The notes under the pieces: generated by a model
Seen by the model: only the letters and a program-made list of their open reading frames with translations
What the model was told of the DNA's origin: nothing
Database searches by the model: none
Shown: positions 8,366 through 18,172 of the stretch, in pieces
Position numbering within the stretch: position 1 is the stretch's first letter
How the letters are laid out: each line of letters opens with the position of its first letter
NCBI RefSeq assembly: GCF_006494365.1
Contig: NZ_VHIP01000009.1
Location: 62,001-126,000, forward strand
DNA length: 64,000 bases
Source: Aestuariibacter sp. GS-14
Lineage (GTDB): Bacteria; Pseudomonadota; Gammaproteobacteria; Enterobacterales; Alteromonadaceae
Direction: 5' to 3'
Position numbers and translations under genes: made by a program

Positions 8366-11083
8366 TTAGTTTATCAGCACAGTAGCGTGGGCAATTTTGT
8401 TGCCTTTGCTAAAGCCTGGCTGACCATCGCCCACATACACTTCCAGCTTGCCTTTGTAAGGCACTTTATTGCCATTGGTATCTATATAAACCAATTCGTC
8501 TGCGGGTACAGTAAGTTGCACCGATACCTGTTCGCCGGATTTGACTGCGCTGCGGGTAAACCCTTTCAGGCTCACGTTGGGCGTGCGCACCGGGGCGTCG
8601 GGCATACGCACGTACAATTGAGTAACCTGTTCAGCATCGTAGTTGCCAGCATTTTTCAGTGTTACCGACAGTGTTAAATCACTGCTCACCGCCAACGCTG
8701 ACGGGGCCTGCAATGCGCTGTACTGCATATCGGTATAGCTCAGTCCATAGCCGAACGGATACAACACGTCGCCCTTGAAATAACGGTAGGTGCGGTTTGC
8801 CATATCGTAATCGTCAAACTTCGCAAAGCCATCCAGATTGTGGTAGAAGGTTACCGGCAAACGGCCTGACGGACTCACATCACCCCACAGCACACGAGCA
8901 AGTGCGGTACCGGTTGCTTCTCCGGGATAGAAAGCTTGTACGATGGCATCTACATGCTCATTTTCCCAGTTAAGTGCCATGGCACTGCCACTGAAGTTCA
9001 CCAATACCACTGGCTTACCTAGCTTATGCATGGCTTTGATCAGTGCCTGCTGTTCAGCGGGCAATGCTATGCTTGAACGATCACCGTAGTCGAAGCCTTC
9101 CAGTTTAACCGGCATTTCTTCGCCTTCGATACGCGGCGAAATGCCCACGGCCATCACAATTACATCGGCTTGTTCTGCTGCCTGCTTAGCGTCAGCCAGC
9201 AGTTTGGCGCTTTGATTCACCCAGCGTAATTGCCACTCCTGCAGCAAGTTGTCGGCGGTATTCGATACTGGATCAGTAGCGAAAACATGGGTAATTTCCA
9301 GCGCGTAGGCTTCGCCCGCTTTCAGCGACACAGCCCCCTGTATCGGTTTACCATTCAGGGTAATAGTGCCGTTGCCATCAAACAAGTAATCACCGCTTGT
9401 GGTCGGCACCAGCTCGGCTTTAACAACCATGCCGTAGTCGTCGAGCATCTTACCCGTTACCGGCGAATGCATGTTGCGAATAGTCAGTTCGTTCAGCGTT
9501 TCTGTTGCTGCGGCCTCACCGGTCATGTTGGCAGGGAAATGCGGATGTGCAAAGTTAGTCATCTTTGAACGCTCAACGGCAAAATAAGAGACTTGCGCAC
9601 CCGGTTGCAAATTGCCATTGGCGTCGCGGTGGAACAACACGTCGCTGTCCAGGGTTTGCCAATGACCATAAATATCGGCAATCAGCGCGCTGCCTGGCGC
9701 GTAGGTTACGTTTTCTTTGCCTACTTTATTTGCAATGCCGTCTAACACAGTTACCGGATTCACCGGCAAACCATTGTAGTTGCCCAGCAATACGTCCTGA
9801 TTGTCGCCATTGGGGCCAATCACAGCCACTTTAATACCTTGTTTAAGTGGTAATACGCCATTGTTCTTTAACAACACCAATGACTTTTCACTGGCTTGTA
9901 GGGTGAGCGCCAGATGCTCAGCCGACCCCACGCTTTCCATAGGAATAGACGAATAAGGTACACTGCTGTCCGGATCGAACATACCCAGCTTAAAGCGTGT
10001 CATGAACAGCCGGGTAACGGCCTGATCGATAAGTGACTCTTCAATGAACCCTTTTTGCACTGCGAAGGTCAGGTTGGCAAAGCTACTGAGCGTGCCTACC
10101 CCGCAGTTCAGATCGGTACCGCTGTTCACCGCCCAGGCCGCCGCCGCAGCCGGTGCCCGTGTAGAAGCATGGGCAGTGCGGTCGTAGAAGTCGGCTATGG
10201 CGCCGCAATCCGACATCACATGGCCGTCGAACGCAAACTTACCGCGCAATATGTCTTTTAACAGCATGTCTGAGCCACAGGCTGGCATACCGTTAACCCG
10301 GTTGTAGGCACACATTACTGCTTCTACATCGGCATCCACCACAGCCTTTTCGAATGCGGGCAAATAGGTTTCGTAGAGATCCTGATCTGACACCACGTAG
10401 TTGTCTGAATGGCGGGTAATCTCGGGGCCATTATGCACCGCAAAATGTTTGGCGGTAGCCGCCGTTTTCAGATAAGTATCGTCTTCGCCCTGCAGACCGT
10501 TGATAAAGGCCACGCCTAGCTCACCAGTTAAATACGGGTCTTCTCCATACGTTTCCTGACCGCGGCCCCAGCGGGGATCGCGGAAAATATTGATGTTCGG
10601 TGACCAGTACGTCAGTCCCGCATAGCGATACGATATACCCTGTGCTTTAAACGCATGATGTTTCGCTCGACCTTCGTCGGAAATCACTGTTGCAATGTCG
10701 TTCAGGAACTCGCGATCCCACATGGCGGCCATACCAATCGCCTGAGGAAATACGGTTGCCTCGCCAGCCCGCGCAACACCGTGCAAAGCTTCATTCCAGT
10801 AATCGTAGGCTGGTACCCCCAGGCGCTCGATGGCTGGGGCATCGTTATACATTTGCGCTATTTTTTCAGCCAGGGTCATGCTGTCAACCAGCGCTTTTAC
10901 CCGGGTTTCCATAGGCAGAGCGGTATTCAGGTAATCAGGCTGCTGTTGCGCAGCTTGCGTTGTCTGATTCGCTGGCGATTGAGATTGAGAACAGCCAGTC
11001 AGTGCTAGCGCGATGGGCAGAGCGGTAAACACCAGTGCTTTTTTCACGGCATTGGCCGTTGGTTTAACGAACATCTGTTTCAT
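8366..11083 (-). CDS. GH3 beta-xylosidase/beta-glucosidase lipoprotein with PA14 insert
   Basis: I start this 905-residue protein at 11083, where a lipoprotein signal begins (MKQMFVKPTANAVKK, then IALALTGCSQ); the longer frame from 11140 lacks support. It has the GH3 TIM-barrel domain with KHFAVHNGPE and the nucleophile Asp292 in VMSDCGAI, then the alpha/beta sandwich (VAVIGPNGDN). A PA14-like insert follows (about residues 460-610; YLFDGNGTITLNGKPI), and the protein ends in a fibronectin-III-like domain. GH3 enzymes remove terminal beta-linked sugars. The neighbouring GH10 xylanase makes xylosidase activity most likely, but glucosidase or mixed activity is possible. It is probably membrane-anchored in the periplasm. 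It is the first gene of a two-gene operon. Confidence 0.9.
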   Translation of the reverse strand: MKQMFVKPTANAVKKALVFTALPIALALTGCSQSQSPANQTTQAAQQQPDYLNTALPMETRVKALVDSMTLAEKIAQMYNDAPAIERLGVPAYDYWNEALHGVARAGEATVFPQAIGMAAMWDREFLNDIATVISDEGRAKHHAFKAQGISYRYAGLTYWSPNINIFRDPRWGRGQETYGEDPYLTGELGVAFINGLQGEDDTYLKTAATAKHFAVHNGPEITRHSDNYVVSDQDLYETYLPAFEKAVVDADVEAVMCAYNRVNGMPACGSDMLLKDILRGKFAFDGHVMSDCGAIADFYDRTAHASTRAPAAAAAWAVNSGTDLNCGVGTLSSFANLTFAVQKGFIEESLIDQAVTRLFMTRFKLGMFDPDSSVPYSSIPMESVGSAEHLALTLQASEKSLVLLKNNGVLPLKQGIKVAVIGPNGDNQDVLLGNYNGLPVNPVTVLDGIANKVGKENVTYAPGSALIADIYGHWQTLDSDVLFHRDANGNLQPGAQVSYFAVERSKMTNFAHPHFPANMTGEAAATETLNELTIRNMHSPVTGKMLDDYGMVVKAELVPTTSGDYLFDGNGTITLNGKPIQGAVSLKAGEAYALEITHVFATDPVSNTADNLLQEWQLRWVNQSAKLLADAKQAAEQADVIVMAVGISPRIEGEEMPVKLEGFDYGDRSSIALPAEQQALIKAMHKLGKPVVLVNFSGSAMALNWENEHVDAIVQAFYPGEATGTALARVLWGDVSPSGRLPVTFYHNLDGFAKFDDYDMANRTYRYFKGDVLYPFGYGLSYTDMQYSALQAPSALAVSSDLTLSVTLKNAGNYDAEQVTQLYVRMPDAPVRTPNVSLKGFTRSAVKSGEQVSVQLTVPADELVYIDTNGNKVPYKGKLEVYVGDGQPGFSKGNKIAHATVLIN

Positions 11084-11206
11084 ATTTGAATCACCTTGGG
11101 AAGTATTCAGGCAAGATACCGCAACCACCAACAGGCACAATTGCCCTACGGCAAAACGTAAACAAGATGTAAAAAAACGCTATATATGTTCAACGCACAG
11201 AAGACA
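11084..11206 (-). promoter_or_regulatory. Probable promoter region of the GH3-GH10 operon
   Basis: About 120 bp upstream of the GH3 start on the minus strand precede the hairpin that ends the tkt/AKR operon. The region is AT-rich around 11160-11190 (run of A and TATATAT), which fits a promoter, but no confident -35/-10 pair or known operator can be assigned. Confidence 0.35.
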
Positions 11207-11230
11207 AAGACACGCCAACAGGCGTGTCTT
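11207..11230 (-). terminator. Hairpin downstream of the tkt/AKR operon
   Basis: A perfect 10-bp stem (AAGACACGCC/GGCGTGTCTT) with a 4-base loop lies 40 bp past the stop of the aldo/keto reductase gene. On the minus strand it is followed by TGTCTTCTG, moderately U-rich. A likely Rho-independent terminator. Confidence 0.6.
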
Positions 11231-11270
11231 AATGTATGATAAAATTACAATTTTCGCTTTTAAGGGCCAA

Positions 11271-12290
11271 TTACAAAGGGCAACGAATGTGTTGCTCAAT
11301 AGCGGATTCGTAGTAAGCAAACAAACGCTGATGAGTGGTTTTATCGATAACAGGTAACTGACTCACACTGGCATTTTGCGTTACCTGAAACGCTGAACTT
11401 GCGCCGGGAATAATGGTAGTTACCGCGTCGTGATCCAATATCCAGCGCATGGCAAATTGCGCCATCGTCATCCCTTCCGGCACTGACTGCTTCAGAATAT
11501 CCACTATTTCAAGCCCCTGGTTAAACGCAATACCGCTGAAGGTTTCACCCACGCTGAACGCTTCGCCGTCCTTGTTATAATTGCGATGGTCTGTGGCCGC
11601 GAACGCCGTATCTTTGCTGAACTTGCCACTTAACATACCGCTTGCCAGCGGCAGACGCACAATAATGCCTACCTGCTGGGCTAAAGCCCGGTCAAACAGG
11701 GCTTCTATCGGACGCTGGCGCAACAGATTAAAGATAATTTGCAGCGATTGCAGATCGCTGTGCTCAAGGCAAATCTCTGCTTCTTTGTGTGTTTCCACAC
11801 TGGCACCAAATGCGTTGATCAGGCCTTCCTGCTGGACTTCGCGAAGCCAGTCAAAAATATGCCGTGCGGCAAGCACTTGCTCGGGTACGCAGTGCAGTTG
11901 TAATAAATCGATACAATCCCGTTGCAAGCGGTCTTGTGCTCGACGCACACTGTCACGCAGATCCGTTAGGCTATACCCGTCGGGATAGGTACCCGCTGCA
12001 CGTCCGTATTTAGTGGCTATCACTGCCTCTGGTGCAAGCTTATTCAATATCTTACCCAGATATTGTTCACTGATGCCGTTGCCATACACATCGGCGGTAT
12101 CAAAAAAATTGATCCCCTCTTTTACCGCCTGTTCAATCACCGCTTCAGCAGTGGCGGCAGACACCGGGCCAAAGTCGCCGCCCAATTGCCAGCAGCCCAA
12201 ACCCACTTCACTCACCGACAGACCGGTGCGGCCCAACGTCCGGCTGTTTACTTGTGTCTTATTCGGTGACTTGTGCGATGACTTATTCAT
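11271..12290 (-). CDS. Aldo/keto reductase
   Basis: A 339-residue NAD(P)H-dependent aldo/keto reductase of the TIM-barrel family that reduces aldehydes or ketones. I chose the ATG at 12290; the extended frame to 12359 lies inside transketolase. The catalytic tetrad can be traced: Asp in FFDTADVYG, its Tyr four residues on, Lys in IATKYGRA, and His in LLQLHCVP. The start overlaps the transketolase stop by 8 bp, so it is co-translated with tkt. This family acts on sugars, alpha-keto aldehydes and xenobiotics. The pairing with transketolase and nearness to xylan genes suggests an aldose or methylglyoxal-type substrate, but this is inference. Confidence 0.85.
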   Translation of the reverse strand: MNKSSHKSPNKTQVNSRTLGRTGLSVSEVGLGCWQLGGDFGPVSAATAEAVIEQAVKEGINFFDTADVYGNGISEQYLGKILNKLAPEAVIATKYGRAAGTYPDGYSLTDLRDSVRRAQDRLQRDCIDLLQLHCVPEQVLAARHIFDWLREVQQEGLINAFGASVETHKEAEICLEHSDLQSLQIIFNLLRQRPIEALFDRALAQQVGIIVRLPLASGMLSGKFSKDTAFAATDHRNYNKDGEAFSVGETFSGIAFNQGLEIVDILKQSVPEGMTMAQFAMRWILDHDAVTTIIPGASSAFQVTQNASVSQLPVIDKTTHQRLFAYYESAIEQHIRCPL

Positions 12291-14304
12291 ATTGCGATCC
12301 ACTTGTTTTTGCCAACAACGCCAGTGCCGTATTAACTGCGTTGTCGGGGGTAAATCCAAAGTGAGTTAACAATACGCCACCCGGTGCAGATTCTCCGAAT
12401 CGGTCCATCCCGATAATGGCGCCTTCTGTCCCAACGTACTTGTACCAGAAATCTTTGTGCGCGGCTTCAATCGCCAGCTTTGGAGTACCGGCAGGCAATA
12501 CGGATGCACGGTAACCAGCGTCCTGTGCATCGAATCGTTCGGTACAGGGCATTGACACCACACGCACAGCAACGCCCTGCTCCGCCAATGTTGTAGCTGA
12601 CGATACCGCAATCGACACCTCTGAACCGGTGGCAATGATAATTAGTTGCGCCTGTGTGTCTGGCTCAACCAGCACATATCCCCCCTTTTGGATACTCTCG
12701 ACCTGCTCATCCAGGCGTTGCTGAGCCAGGGTATTCTGACGGGAAAATACCAGCGCACTTGGCCCTTGCTGGCGCATAATGGCCTGGCGCCAGGCTTCCG
12801 CCGTTTCTACCGCGTCGCACGGGCGCCAGGTTTCAAGTTGTGGTGTCATGCGCAGGTTTGCCAATTGCTCAATGGGCTGATGCGTCGGGCCGTCTTCACC
12901 CTGTCCAATGGAGTCGTGCGTGTAAACAAAAATGCTCGGTACTTTCATCAGCGCTGCCATTCTCACGGCATTGCGAGCGTACTCCATGAACATTAAAAAC
13001 GTGCCGCCATAGGGAATAAAGCCGCCGTGTAGTGCTATGCCGTTCATGATGGCGCTCATGCCAAATTCACGCACACCATAGAAGATGTAGTTTCCAGCGG
13101 GATCGTCCTGAATGCCCCTGGCATCCGGCCACAGAGTCAGATTTGAGCCAGCCAGATCAGCCGAGCCCCCCATCAACTCAGGTAACAAAGCCGCGTAGTG
13201 CCCTATTGTATTTTGAGAGGCTTTACGAGTGGCTATATCTGCCCCGCTTTGTTGGCAAGCACTTACATACTCTGCAGACTTTTGCGCAAAGTCTGCGGGT
13301 AATTCGCGATCCATTACTCGGCGACGGAACACACTGGCGAGCTCTGGATAGGTGTTAGTGTATTGCTCAAGTAAGGCTAACCAGTCAGCCTCGCGTTGCA
13401 GCCCTTTAGGTTTAGCATCCCATTGCTGGTAAACACCCTGGGGTATGTCGAATGGCGCGTAAGGCCAGTTAAGCTGTTTGCGTACCAGCGCAATCTCATC
13501 CTCGCCCAGCGGTGCACCATGACAGTCATGGCTACCCGACTTATTGGGTGAACCAAAGCCGATAGTGGTTTTGCAACAAATCAGTGTGGGGCGCGTTGTT
13601 TCGGCTTGTGCCTGAGCAATGGCATTGGCAATGGCGTCAGGGTTGTGGCCATCCACATCCGCAATTACCTGCCAGCCATAGGCCTGGAAACGTTTAACGG
13701 TATCATCACTAAACCAGCCCTCTACGTGACCATCAATAGAAATACCGTTATCGTCCCAAAACGCAATGAGTTTACCGAGCTTTAAGGTACCCGCAAGCGA
13801 ACAGACTTCGTGGGAAATACCCTCCATTAAGCAGCCATCGCCCAGGAAACAATAGGTAAAATGATCGACCACGCTAAACTCTGCACGGTTAAATTGGGCC
13901 GCCAGGGTTTTCTCGGCAATGGCCATCCCAACCGCATTGGCAATACCAGCCCCTAGCGGCCCGGTGGTGGTTTCCACACCCGGGGTATAACCGTATTCCG
14001 GGTGGCCTGGGGTATTAGAATGCAACTGACGGAACTGTTTGATATCGTCAATGCTTACCGCATAACCACTAAGATGCAGCAGGGCGTATTGCAACATGGA
14101 ACCATGACCATTCGACAATACAAAGCGGTCGCGGTTTACCCACCCCGGATTGGCCGGATTGTGTTGGTAAAATTGCTGCCACAACACGGTGGCAATATCG
14201 GCCATGCCCATGGGCGCGCCCGGGTGACCCGACTTAGCCCGTTGCACGGCATCTACAGTTAACATGCGAATGGCATTGGCAGCCAAAGAGTGAGTGTCAG
14301 ACAT
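12283..14304 (-). CDS. tkt: Transketolase
   Basis: A full-length 673-residue thiamine-diphosphate enzyme that moves two-carbon ketol units between sugar phosphates in the non-oxidative pentose phosphate pathway. Typical motifs are [13 protein letters not shown] near residue 25, [14 protein letters not shown] near 115, the ThDP motif GDGCLMEG near 155, and the pyrimidine-domain segments [17 protein letters not shown] and RVVSMPC. It is the first gene of an operon with the overlapping aldo/keto reductase and sits close to the xylan operon, so it may be the copy used for pentose catabolism; whether another tkt exists elsewhere cannot be seen. It is divergent from the acyltransferase operon. Confidence 0.97.
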   Translation of the reverse strand: MSDTHSLAANAIRMLTVDAVQRAKSGHPGAPMGMADIATVLWQQFYQHNPANPGWVNRDRFVLSNGHGSMLQYALLHLSGYAVSIDDIKQFRQLHSNTPGHPEYGYTPGVETTTGPLGAGIANAVGMAIAEKTLAAQFNRAEFSVVDHFTYCFLGDGCLMEGISHEVCSLAGTLKLGKLIAFWDDNGISIDGHVEGWFSDDTVKRFQAYGWQVIADVDGHNPDAIANAIAQAQAETTRPTLICCKTTIGFGSPNKSGSHDCHGAPLGEDEIALVRKQLNWPYAPFDIPQGVYQQWDAKPKGLQREADWLALLEQYTNTYPELASVFRRRVMDRELPADFAQKSAEYVSACQQSGADIATRKASQNTIGHYAALLPELMGGSADLAGSNLTLWPDARGIQDDPAGNYIFYGVREFGMSAIMNGIALHGGFIPYGGTFLMFMEYARNAVRMAALMKVPSIFVYTHDSIGQGEDGPTHQPIEQLANLRMTPQLETWRPCDAVETAEAWRQAIMRQQGPSALVFSRQNTLAQQRLDEQVESIQKGGYVLVEPDTQAQLIIIATGSEVSIAVSSATTLAEQGVAVRVVSMPCTERFDAQDAGYRASVLPAGTPKLAIEAAHKDFWYKYVGTEGAIIGMDRFGESAPGGVLLTHFGFTPDNAVNTALALLAKTSGSQYE

Positions 14305-14433
14305 AATTCATTCCGGTTTAAAAACAATAATTAGCCAGAGAGGGTAAACAGCCTGTTTGGGAGCAGCAATGTCCTAGCACAATTAAGTAATACCCATATT
14401 GAAAATCGTCACATTTGTGCGTTTGTGAATTTT

Positions 14434-14448
14434 TGGTGATTTTCACCA
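14434..14448. promoter_or_regulatory. Inverted repeat in the divergent tkt/acyltransferase promoter region
   Basis: The 192-bp gap between transketolase and the acyltransferase operon holds a perfect dyad with arms TGGTGA/TCACCA and a 3-base centre. Its size and position suit a repressor or activator site, but the regulator is not known. Confidence 0.35.
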
Positions 14449-14529
14449 CACATCGCTACTTTAAGTGTCGGCATTCGGCACGGTTTACGCTACACTGTGC
14501 GCACTTTTACAACTGGTAAGACGACTGCT

Positions 14530-15429
14530 GTGAAAACCTTTCTTCATACAATTAATGGCGCACTGTCTGCGTTGCTTTATGGGCTTAATACCTGCTTTTG
14601 GGTGCCGTTCGTGCTTTTTCTGGCTTTATTCAAGCTAATCCCCATTCCTTTTACCCAACGCGTATTAACGTACATTCTGGATGCCTTTGCGGTGGGATGG
14701 ATAAGTGTGAACAATCTCAACCAACGCATTTTCAGCCGCACCACTGTAGAAGTAACAGAACAGGGCGAGTTATCGCGCAACGATTGGTTTCTGGTGATTG
14801 CCAATCACCAGTCGTGGGTAGATATTCTGGTACTTCAGCGCATTTTTAATCACAAAGTGCCGTTTCTGAAGTTCTTCCTGAAGAAAGAGCTGATTTGGGT
14901 ACCTGTATTAGGTCTGGCCTGGTGGGCACTGGATTTTCCGTTCATGCGCCGTTACAGCAAGTCGTTTCTGGCTAAACATCCGCACCTGAAAGGCAAGGAT
15001 ATGGAAACCACCCAAAAGGCCTGTGAAAAGTTTAAATCGAAACCAGTGAGTGTGATGAACTTTGTAGAGGGCACGCGCTTTACCCCGCAGAAGCACGCTC
15101 GTCAGAAATCGCCATTCAAACATTTGCTGAAACCCAAAGCAGGCGGCATTGCATTTGTGCTGAATGCCATGGGTGGCCAGTTGCACAAATTGATTGACGT
15201 TACCATTCACTACCCACAGGGCATTCCTACCTTCTGGGACTTTGTCAGTGGTAAAGTAAACGACATTCGGGTACACGTAAACGTCACCCCCATTAAAAAC
15301 TTGTTTCCGGCACACATCAATATCAGTGAGTATTTCGACAGTGCCGAGCAACGCGCGCGTTTTCAGCAATGGCTGAATGAGCAATGGCAAACCAAAGACA
15401 ACCTACTAGAAAATTGGAAAGCAGTATAA
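14530..15429 (+). CDS. YihG-like 1-acylglycerol-3-phosphate acyltransferase
   Basis: A roughly 299-residue membrane acyltransferase of the PlsC/LPLAT family, most like E. coli YihG. Two hydrophobic segments near the N-terminus anchor it to the inner membrane. The acyltransferase motifs NHQSWVD (catalytic HX4D), FPFMRR and VEGTRFTPQKH are present. It would move an acyl chain to lysophosphatidic acid. I favour GTG 14530 (MKTFLHTING) over GTG 14497, because the former begins at the hydrophobic segment; this is not certain. A close relative follows 4 bp downstream, pointing to tandem duplication. Confidence 0.85.
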   Translation: MKTFLHTINGALSALLYGLNTCFWVPFVLFLALFKLIPIPFTQRVLTYILDAFAVGWISVNNLNQRIFSRTTVEVTEQGELSRNDWFLVIANHQSWVDILVLQRIFNHKVPFLKFFLKKELIWVPVLGLAWWALDFPFMRRYSKSFLAKHPHLKGKDMETTQKACEKFKSKPVSVMNFVEGTRFTPQKHARQKSPFKHLLKPKAGGIAFVLNAMGGQLHKLIDVTIHYPQGIPTFWDFVSGKVNDIRVHVNVTPIKNLFPAHINISEYFDSAEQRARFQQWLNEQWQTKDNLLENWKAV

Positions 15430-15433
15430 AACC

Positions 15434-16330
15434 ATGATCAGACGGTTACTTGCACCCCTCATATTTTGTATCCATTTACCGCTGCAACTGGCCAATCTGG
15501 CGCTATGGGGCATGCTGATTATTAGTCTTGGACTGGTGCGGTTTTTACTGCCAATCCCGTTAATTCAGCGCGCACTGGCTCCGGTCATGAATGGCTTTTT
15601 GTTGTGCTTTGGTACGTGCAGTGTGCTGCTCATCCGTTTGTTTAACCCCATCACTATTACGCGCAACATTCACGGGCAGTTAAGTAAGCAAAGCTGGTAT
15701 CTGATTGTGGCCAATCACCTTAGCTACCTGGATATTGTGCTATTAATCGAGTTTGCCAGTTTTCGCATTCCTGCCCCGAAGTTCTTCCTGAAGCAAGAAC
15801 TGATTTGGATGCCATTTGTGGGCCTGGGTGCATGGGCATTAGAAATGCCATTCATGAAGCGTTACTCACAGCAGTACCTGAAAAAGCATCCGGAAAAGCG
15901 CGGCGCAGATATTGAAACCACCAAGCGCTCCTGCCAGAAGTTTCGCCATCAGCCCACTACCGTAATCAATTTTGTTGAAGGTACGCGCTTCACACCGCAA
16001 AAGCACACGGCAAAACAAAGCCCATTCCACCATCTGCTGCCTCCTAAGGCGGGTGGCATTGCCTTTACCCTGGCTACCATGGGAGAATTATTCACGCATA
16101 TTCTGGACGTAACCTTACTGTACCCAGATAACAGCAAACACCCCATGCTGTCGATGGTAGCGGGCCAGATGACCCGTATCATTATTGACGTTAACGTGAT
16201 TGATGTGCCGGAAGAAGCCATTGGCGATTACTACAACGACGAGGCTTTTAAAACCGGTTTCCAACACTGGGTGAACAGCGTTTGGCAACGCAAGGATCAC
16301 ACTATTACCAGGTTATTGGCAGGAGAATAA
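15434..16330 (+). CDS. YihG-like acyltransferase, second copy
   Basis: A 298-residue paralogue of the preceding gene with the same layout: N-terminal hydrophobic segments, NHLSYLD (HX4D motif), KFFLKQELIWMPFVGLG, MPFMKRYS and VEGTRFTPQKH. The two share long identical runs around the catalytic and substrate pockets but differ strongly at the N-terminus, as expected for an old tandem duplication. It lies 4 bp after the first copy and 6 bp before the mechanosensitive channel gene, so the three form an operon. Different acyl-chain or headgroup preference is possible but cannot be read from sequence. Confidence 0.87.
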   Translation: MIRRLLAPLIFCIHLPLQLANLALWGMLIISLGLVRFLLPIPLIQRALAPVMNGFLLCFGTCSVLLIRLFNPITITRNIHGQLSKQSWYLIVANHLSYLDIVLLIEFASFRIPAPKFFLKQELIWMPFVGLGAWALEMPFMKRYSQQYLKKHPEKRGADIETTKRSCQKFRHQPTTVINFVEGTRFTPQKHTAKQSPFHHLLPPKAGGIAFTLATMGELFTHILDVTLLYPDNSKHPMLSMVAGQMTRIIIDVNVIDVPEEAIGDYYNDEAFKTGFQHWVNSVWQRKDHTITRLLAGE

Positions 16331-16336
16331 ATACCC

Positions 16337-17611
16337 ATGCTGACCGCCGCCAGGTTTCGCGAACAATTTTTATCGGTACTCCAGGAATTTGATGCCGGTA
16401 TCGTTTTAAACAACCCACTATACAATACGCTGGCGCTGGCGTTTATTGCAGTCATCGCCCTGGCATTTCATTTGGGCGGCAGATTGTTTCTGCATTCCGT
16501 ATTAACCCACTGGATCACAAAAACACAAACCAACTGGGATAATGCCCTTCGCGAGCACGGTTTCTTTAACCGCTTAATTCACTTGGTGCCTGCTTTAGTG
16601 GTGTTTTTGATCACCCCTATTTTGCTTACTGACGACAGCCTGCTTTATGCGGTTGTGATGAAAGCGGCCCTGCTGTATTTAATGCTGATAGCGCTGGTGT
16701 CTACCAGTGCGTTGCTCAACACGGTTGAAGACTGGTACAACACCACTGAGTTTGCGCAAAAAGCCACGATCACCGGGTTTGTGCAGGTTATCAAGCTGTT
16801 GCTGGCCATTTTGTTTATTCTGCTTAGTGTGTCGTTGATCGTCGATCGCAGCCCATTACTGCTGCTCTCGGGATTAACCGCCATTGCCGCGGTATTATTG
16901 TTGATTTTCCGCGATACCATTTTGGGATTTGTGTCAGGCATACAAATCACCGCGAACCGTTTGTTCAAAAATGGCGACTGGATACAAATAGATAAGTTTA
17001 ATGTAGATGGCGAAATTATTGAGCTGGGCCTGACTAACGTTAAAGTGCGCAACTGGGACAATACCATTTCAACGCTGCCCACCTATAACCTTACCAACGA
17101 ATCCATTAAAAACTGGCGGGGTATGCAGGAATCGGGCGGGCGTCGTATCAAGCGCGCCATTAACATCGATATTCACTCAGTAAAATTATACGACAACGAA
17201 AGTCTCAAAAAAGTAGCGAAAATTCGCTTTATCGCGGCCTATATCGAAAGCAAAATTCAGGAGTTACAGCGTTACCACAAAGATAACTCCATTGATGAGA
17301 ATGACCTGCTGAATCGTCGCGCGTTAACCAATATCGGTACGTTCCGCGCCTACCTTGAGGCCTACCTTACCAAACACCCTAAAATTAATCAGGAAATGAC
17401 ATTAATGGTACGCCAGTTACCGCCCAGTGAATTGGGGATCCCGCTGGAAGTGTATTGTTTTTGTAGCGATAAAGCCTGGGTAAACTACGAAAAAGTGCAG
17501 GCCGATATTTTTGACCATATCATGGCCATGTTGCCGTTGTTTGAGCTGCGGGCATATCAGCGTGACTCGCATTTGTCGGCACTGACTCAGGTAGCGCATC
17601 AGAACAGCTAA
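16337..17611 (+). CDS. YbdG-like mechanosensitive channel (MscS family)
   Basis: A 424-residue MscS-family protein most like E. coli YbdG/MscM. About five transmembrane segments occur in residues 20-200. The pore-lining helix and beta-domain follow (LLIFRDTILGFVSGIQI, then GDWIQIDKFNVDGEIIELG and NTISTLPTYNLTNESIKNWRGM), with a larger C-terminal cytoplasmic domain than MscS itself. Such channels release solutes when membrane tension rises. It ends an operon with two acyltransferases, which links membrane-lipid synthesis and tension sensing in one transcript. A strong hairpin terminator follows. Confidence 0.9.
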   Translation: MLTAARFREQFLSVLQEFDAGIVLNNPLYNTLALAFIAVIALAFHLGGRLFLHSVLTHWITKTQTNWDNALREHGFFNRLIHLVPALVVFLITPILLTDDSLLYAVVMKAALLYLMLIALVSTSALLNTVEDWYNTTEFAQKATITGFVQVIKLLLAILFILLSVSLIVDRSPLLLLSGLTAIAAVLLLIFRDTILGFVSGIQITANRLFKNGDWIQIDKFNVDGEIIELGLTNVKVRNWDNTISTLPTYNLTNESIKNWRGMQESGGRRIKRAINIDIHSVKLYDNESLKKVAKIRFIAAYIESKIQELQRYHKDNSIDENDLLNRRALTNIGTFRAYLEAYLTKHPKINQEMTLMVRQLPPSELGIPLEVYCFCSDKAWVNYEKVQADIFDHIMAMLPLFELRAYQRDSHLSALTQVAHQNS

Positions 17612-17642
17612 TACCAATTCACTTAAACTGATTTACAGACAT

Positions 17643-17668
17643 AAAAAAAGCGCGATTGCGCTTTTTTT
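17643..17668. terminator. Bidirectional Rho-independent terminator
   Basis: Seven A residues, a GCGC/GCGC stem and seven T residues (loop GATT) sit between the convergent channel gene and the small membrane-protein gene. The symmetric A and T runs let it work on both strands. Confidence 0.9.
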
Positions 17669-17697
17669 ATTTTATTACATTCGCTTGGTAACAGGGG

Positions 17698-17889
17698 TTA
17701 TACAATGAGGTAACCCAGTACCAGAGACACTACCAGGCCAGATACACCCAGGTAGCCCATTTCGATTTTCTCGTGTAACGCTTCACTGCCTTGTTTGCTG
17801 CTCATGAAGCCAGAAATGATGCTGGTTAAACCTAAGGTAAAGGCCAATAACGCAACACCAAACAAAAGTGCATCAATCCACTCACTCAT
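17698..17889 (-). CDS. Small two-helix membrane protein, unknown
   Basis: A 63-residue protein from ATG 17889 (MSEWIDALLFGVALLAFTLG). The longer TTG start at 17910 is less likely. Two hydrophobic helices (residues about 7-27 and 43-63) flank a short charged loop (SSKQGSEALHEKIEMG). I do not recognise a family. It ends just before a strong bidirectional terminator, and its start faces the DUF2884 gene across 280 bp. Composition and placement suggest a real gene, but its role is unknown. Confidence 0.55.
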   Translation of the reverse strand: MSEWIDALLFGVALLAFTLGLTSIISGFMSSKQGSEALHEKIEMGYLGVSGLVVSLVLGYLIV

Positions 17890-18135
17890 AATCTTATGTA
17901 CCCTAGCCAAAATCTGCGCGTATTATGCACCAACCAAATAAAAATGAACATGCGGAATCACAATAATCCAATGAATATTGATTATGGTCAAAAACACCAA
18001 CAATTAGTCAATACACCTTATTGATAGTGATTAATGCTCGCCAATCCGCGTCACAAAAAACGTAAACTATTGATATTTAAAAAATAAAAATATTGGCCCG
18101 GCTATTGCGAAGCCCATATCAAAGCCTGTTTATTG

Positions 18136-18147
18136 TAACAGCTGTTA
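18136..18147. promoter_or_regulatory. 12-bp palindrome upstream of the DUF2884 gene
   Basis: TAACAGCTGTTA is a perfect palindrome 26 bp before the ATG of the next gene. It could be an operator or a chance dyad in an AT-rich leader. Confidence 0.25.
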
Positions 18148-18172
18148 TACCAATTGCATGAAGAGGATCGCA

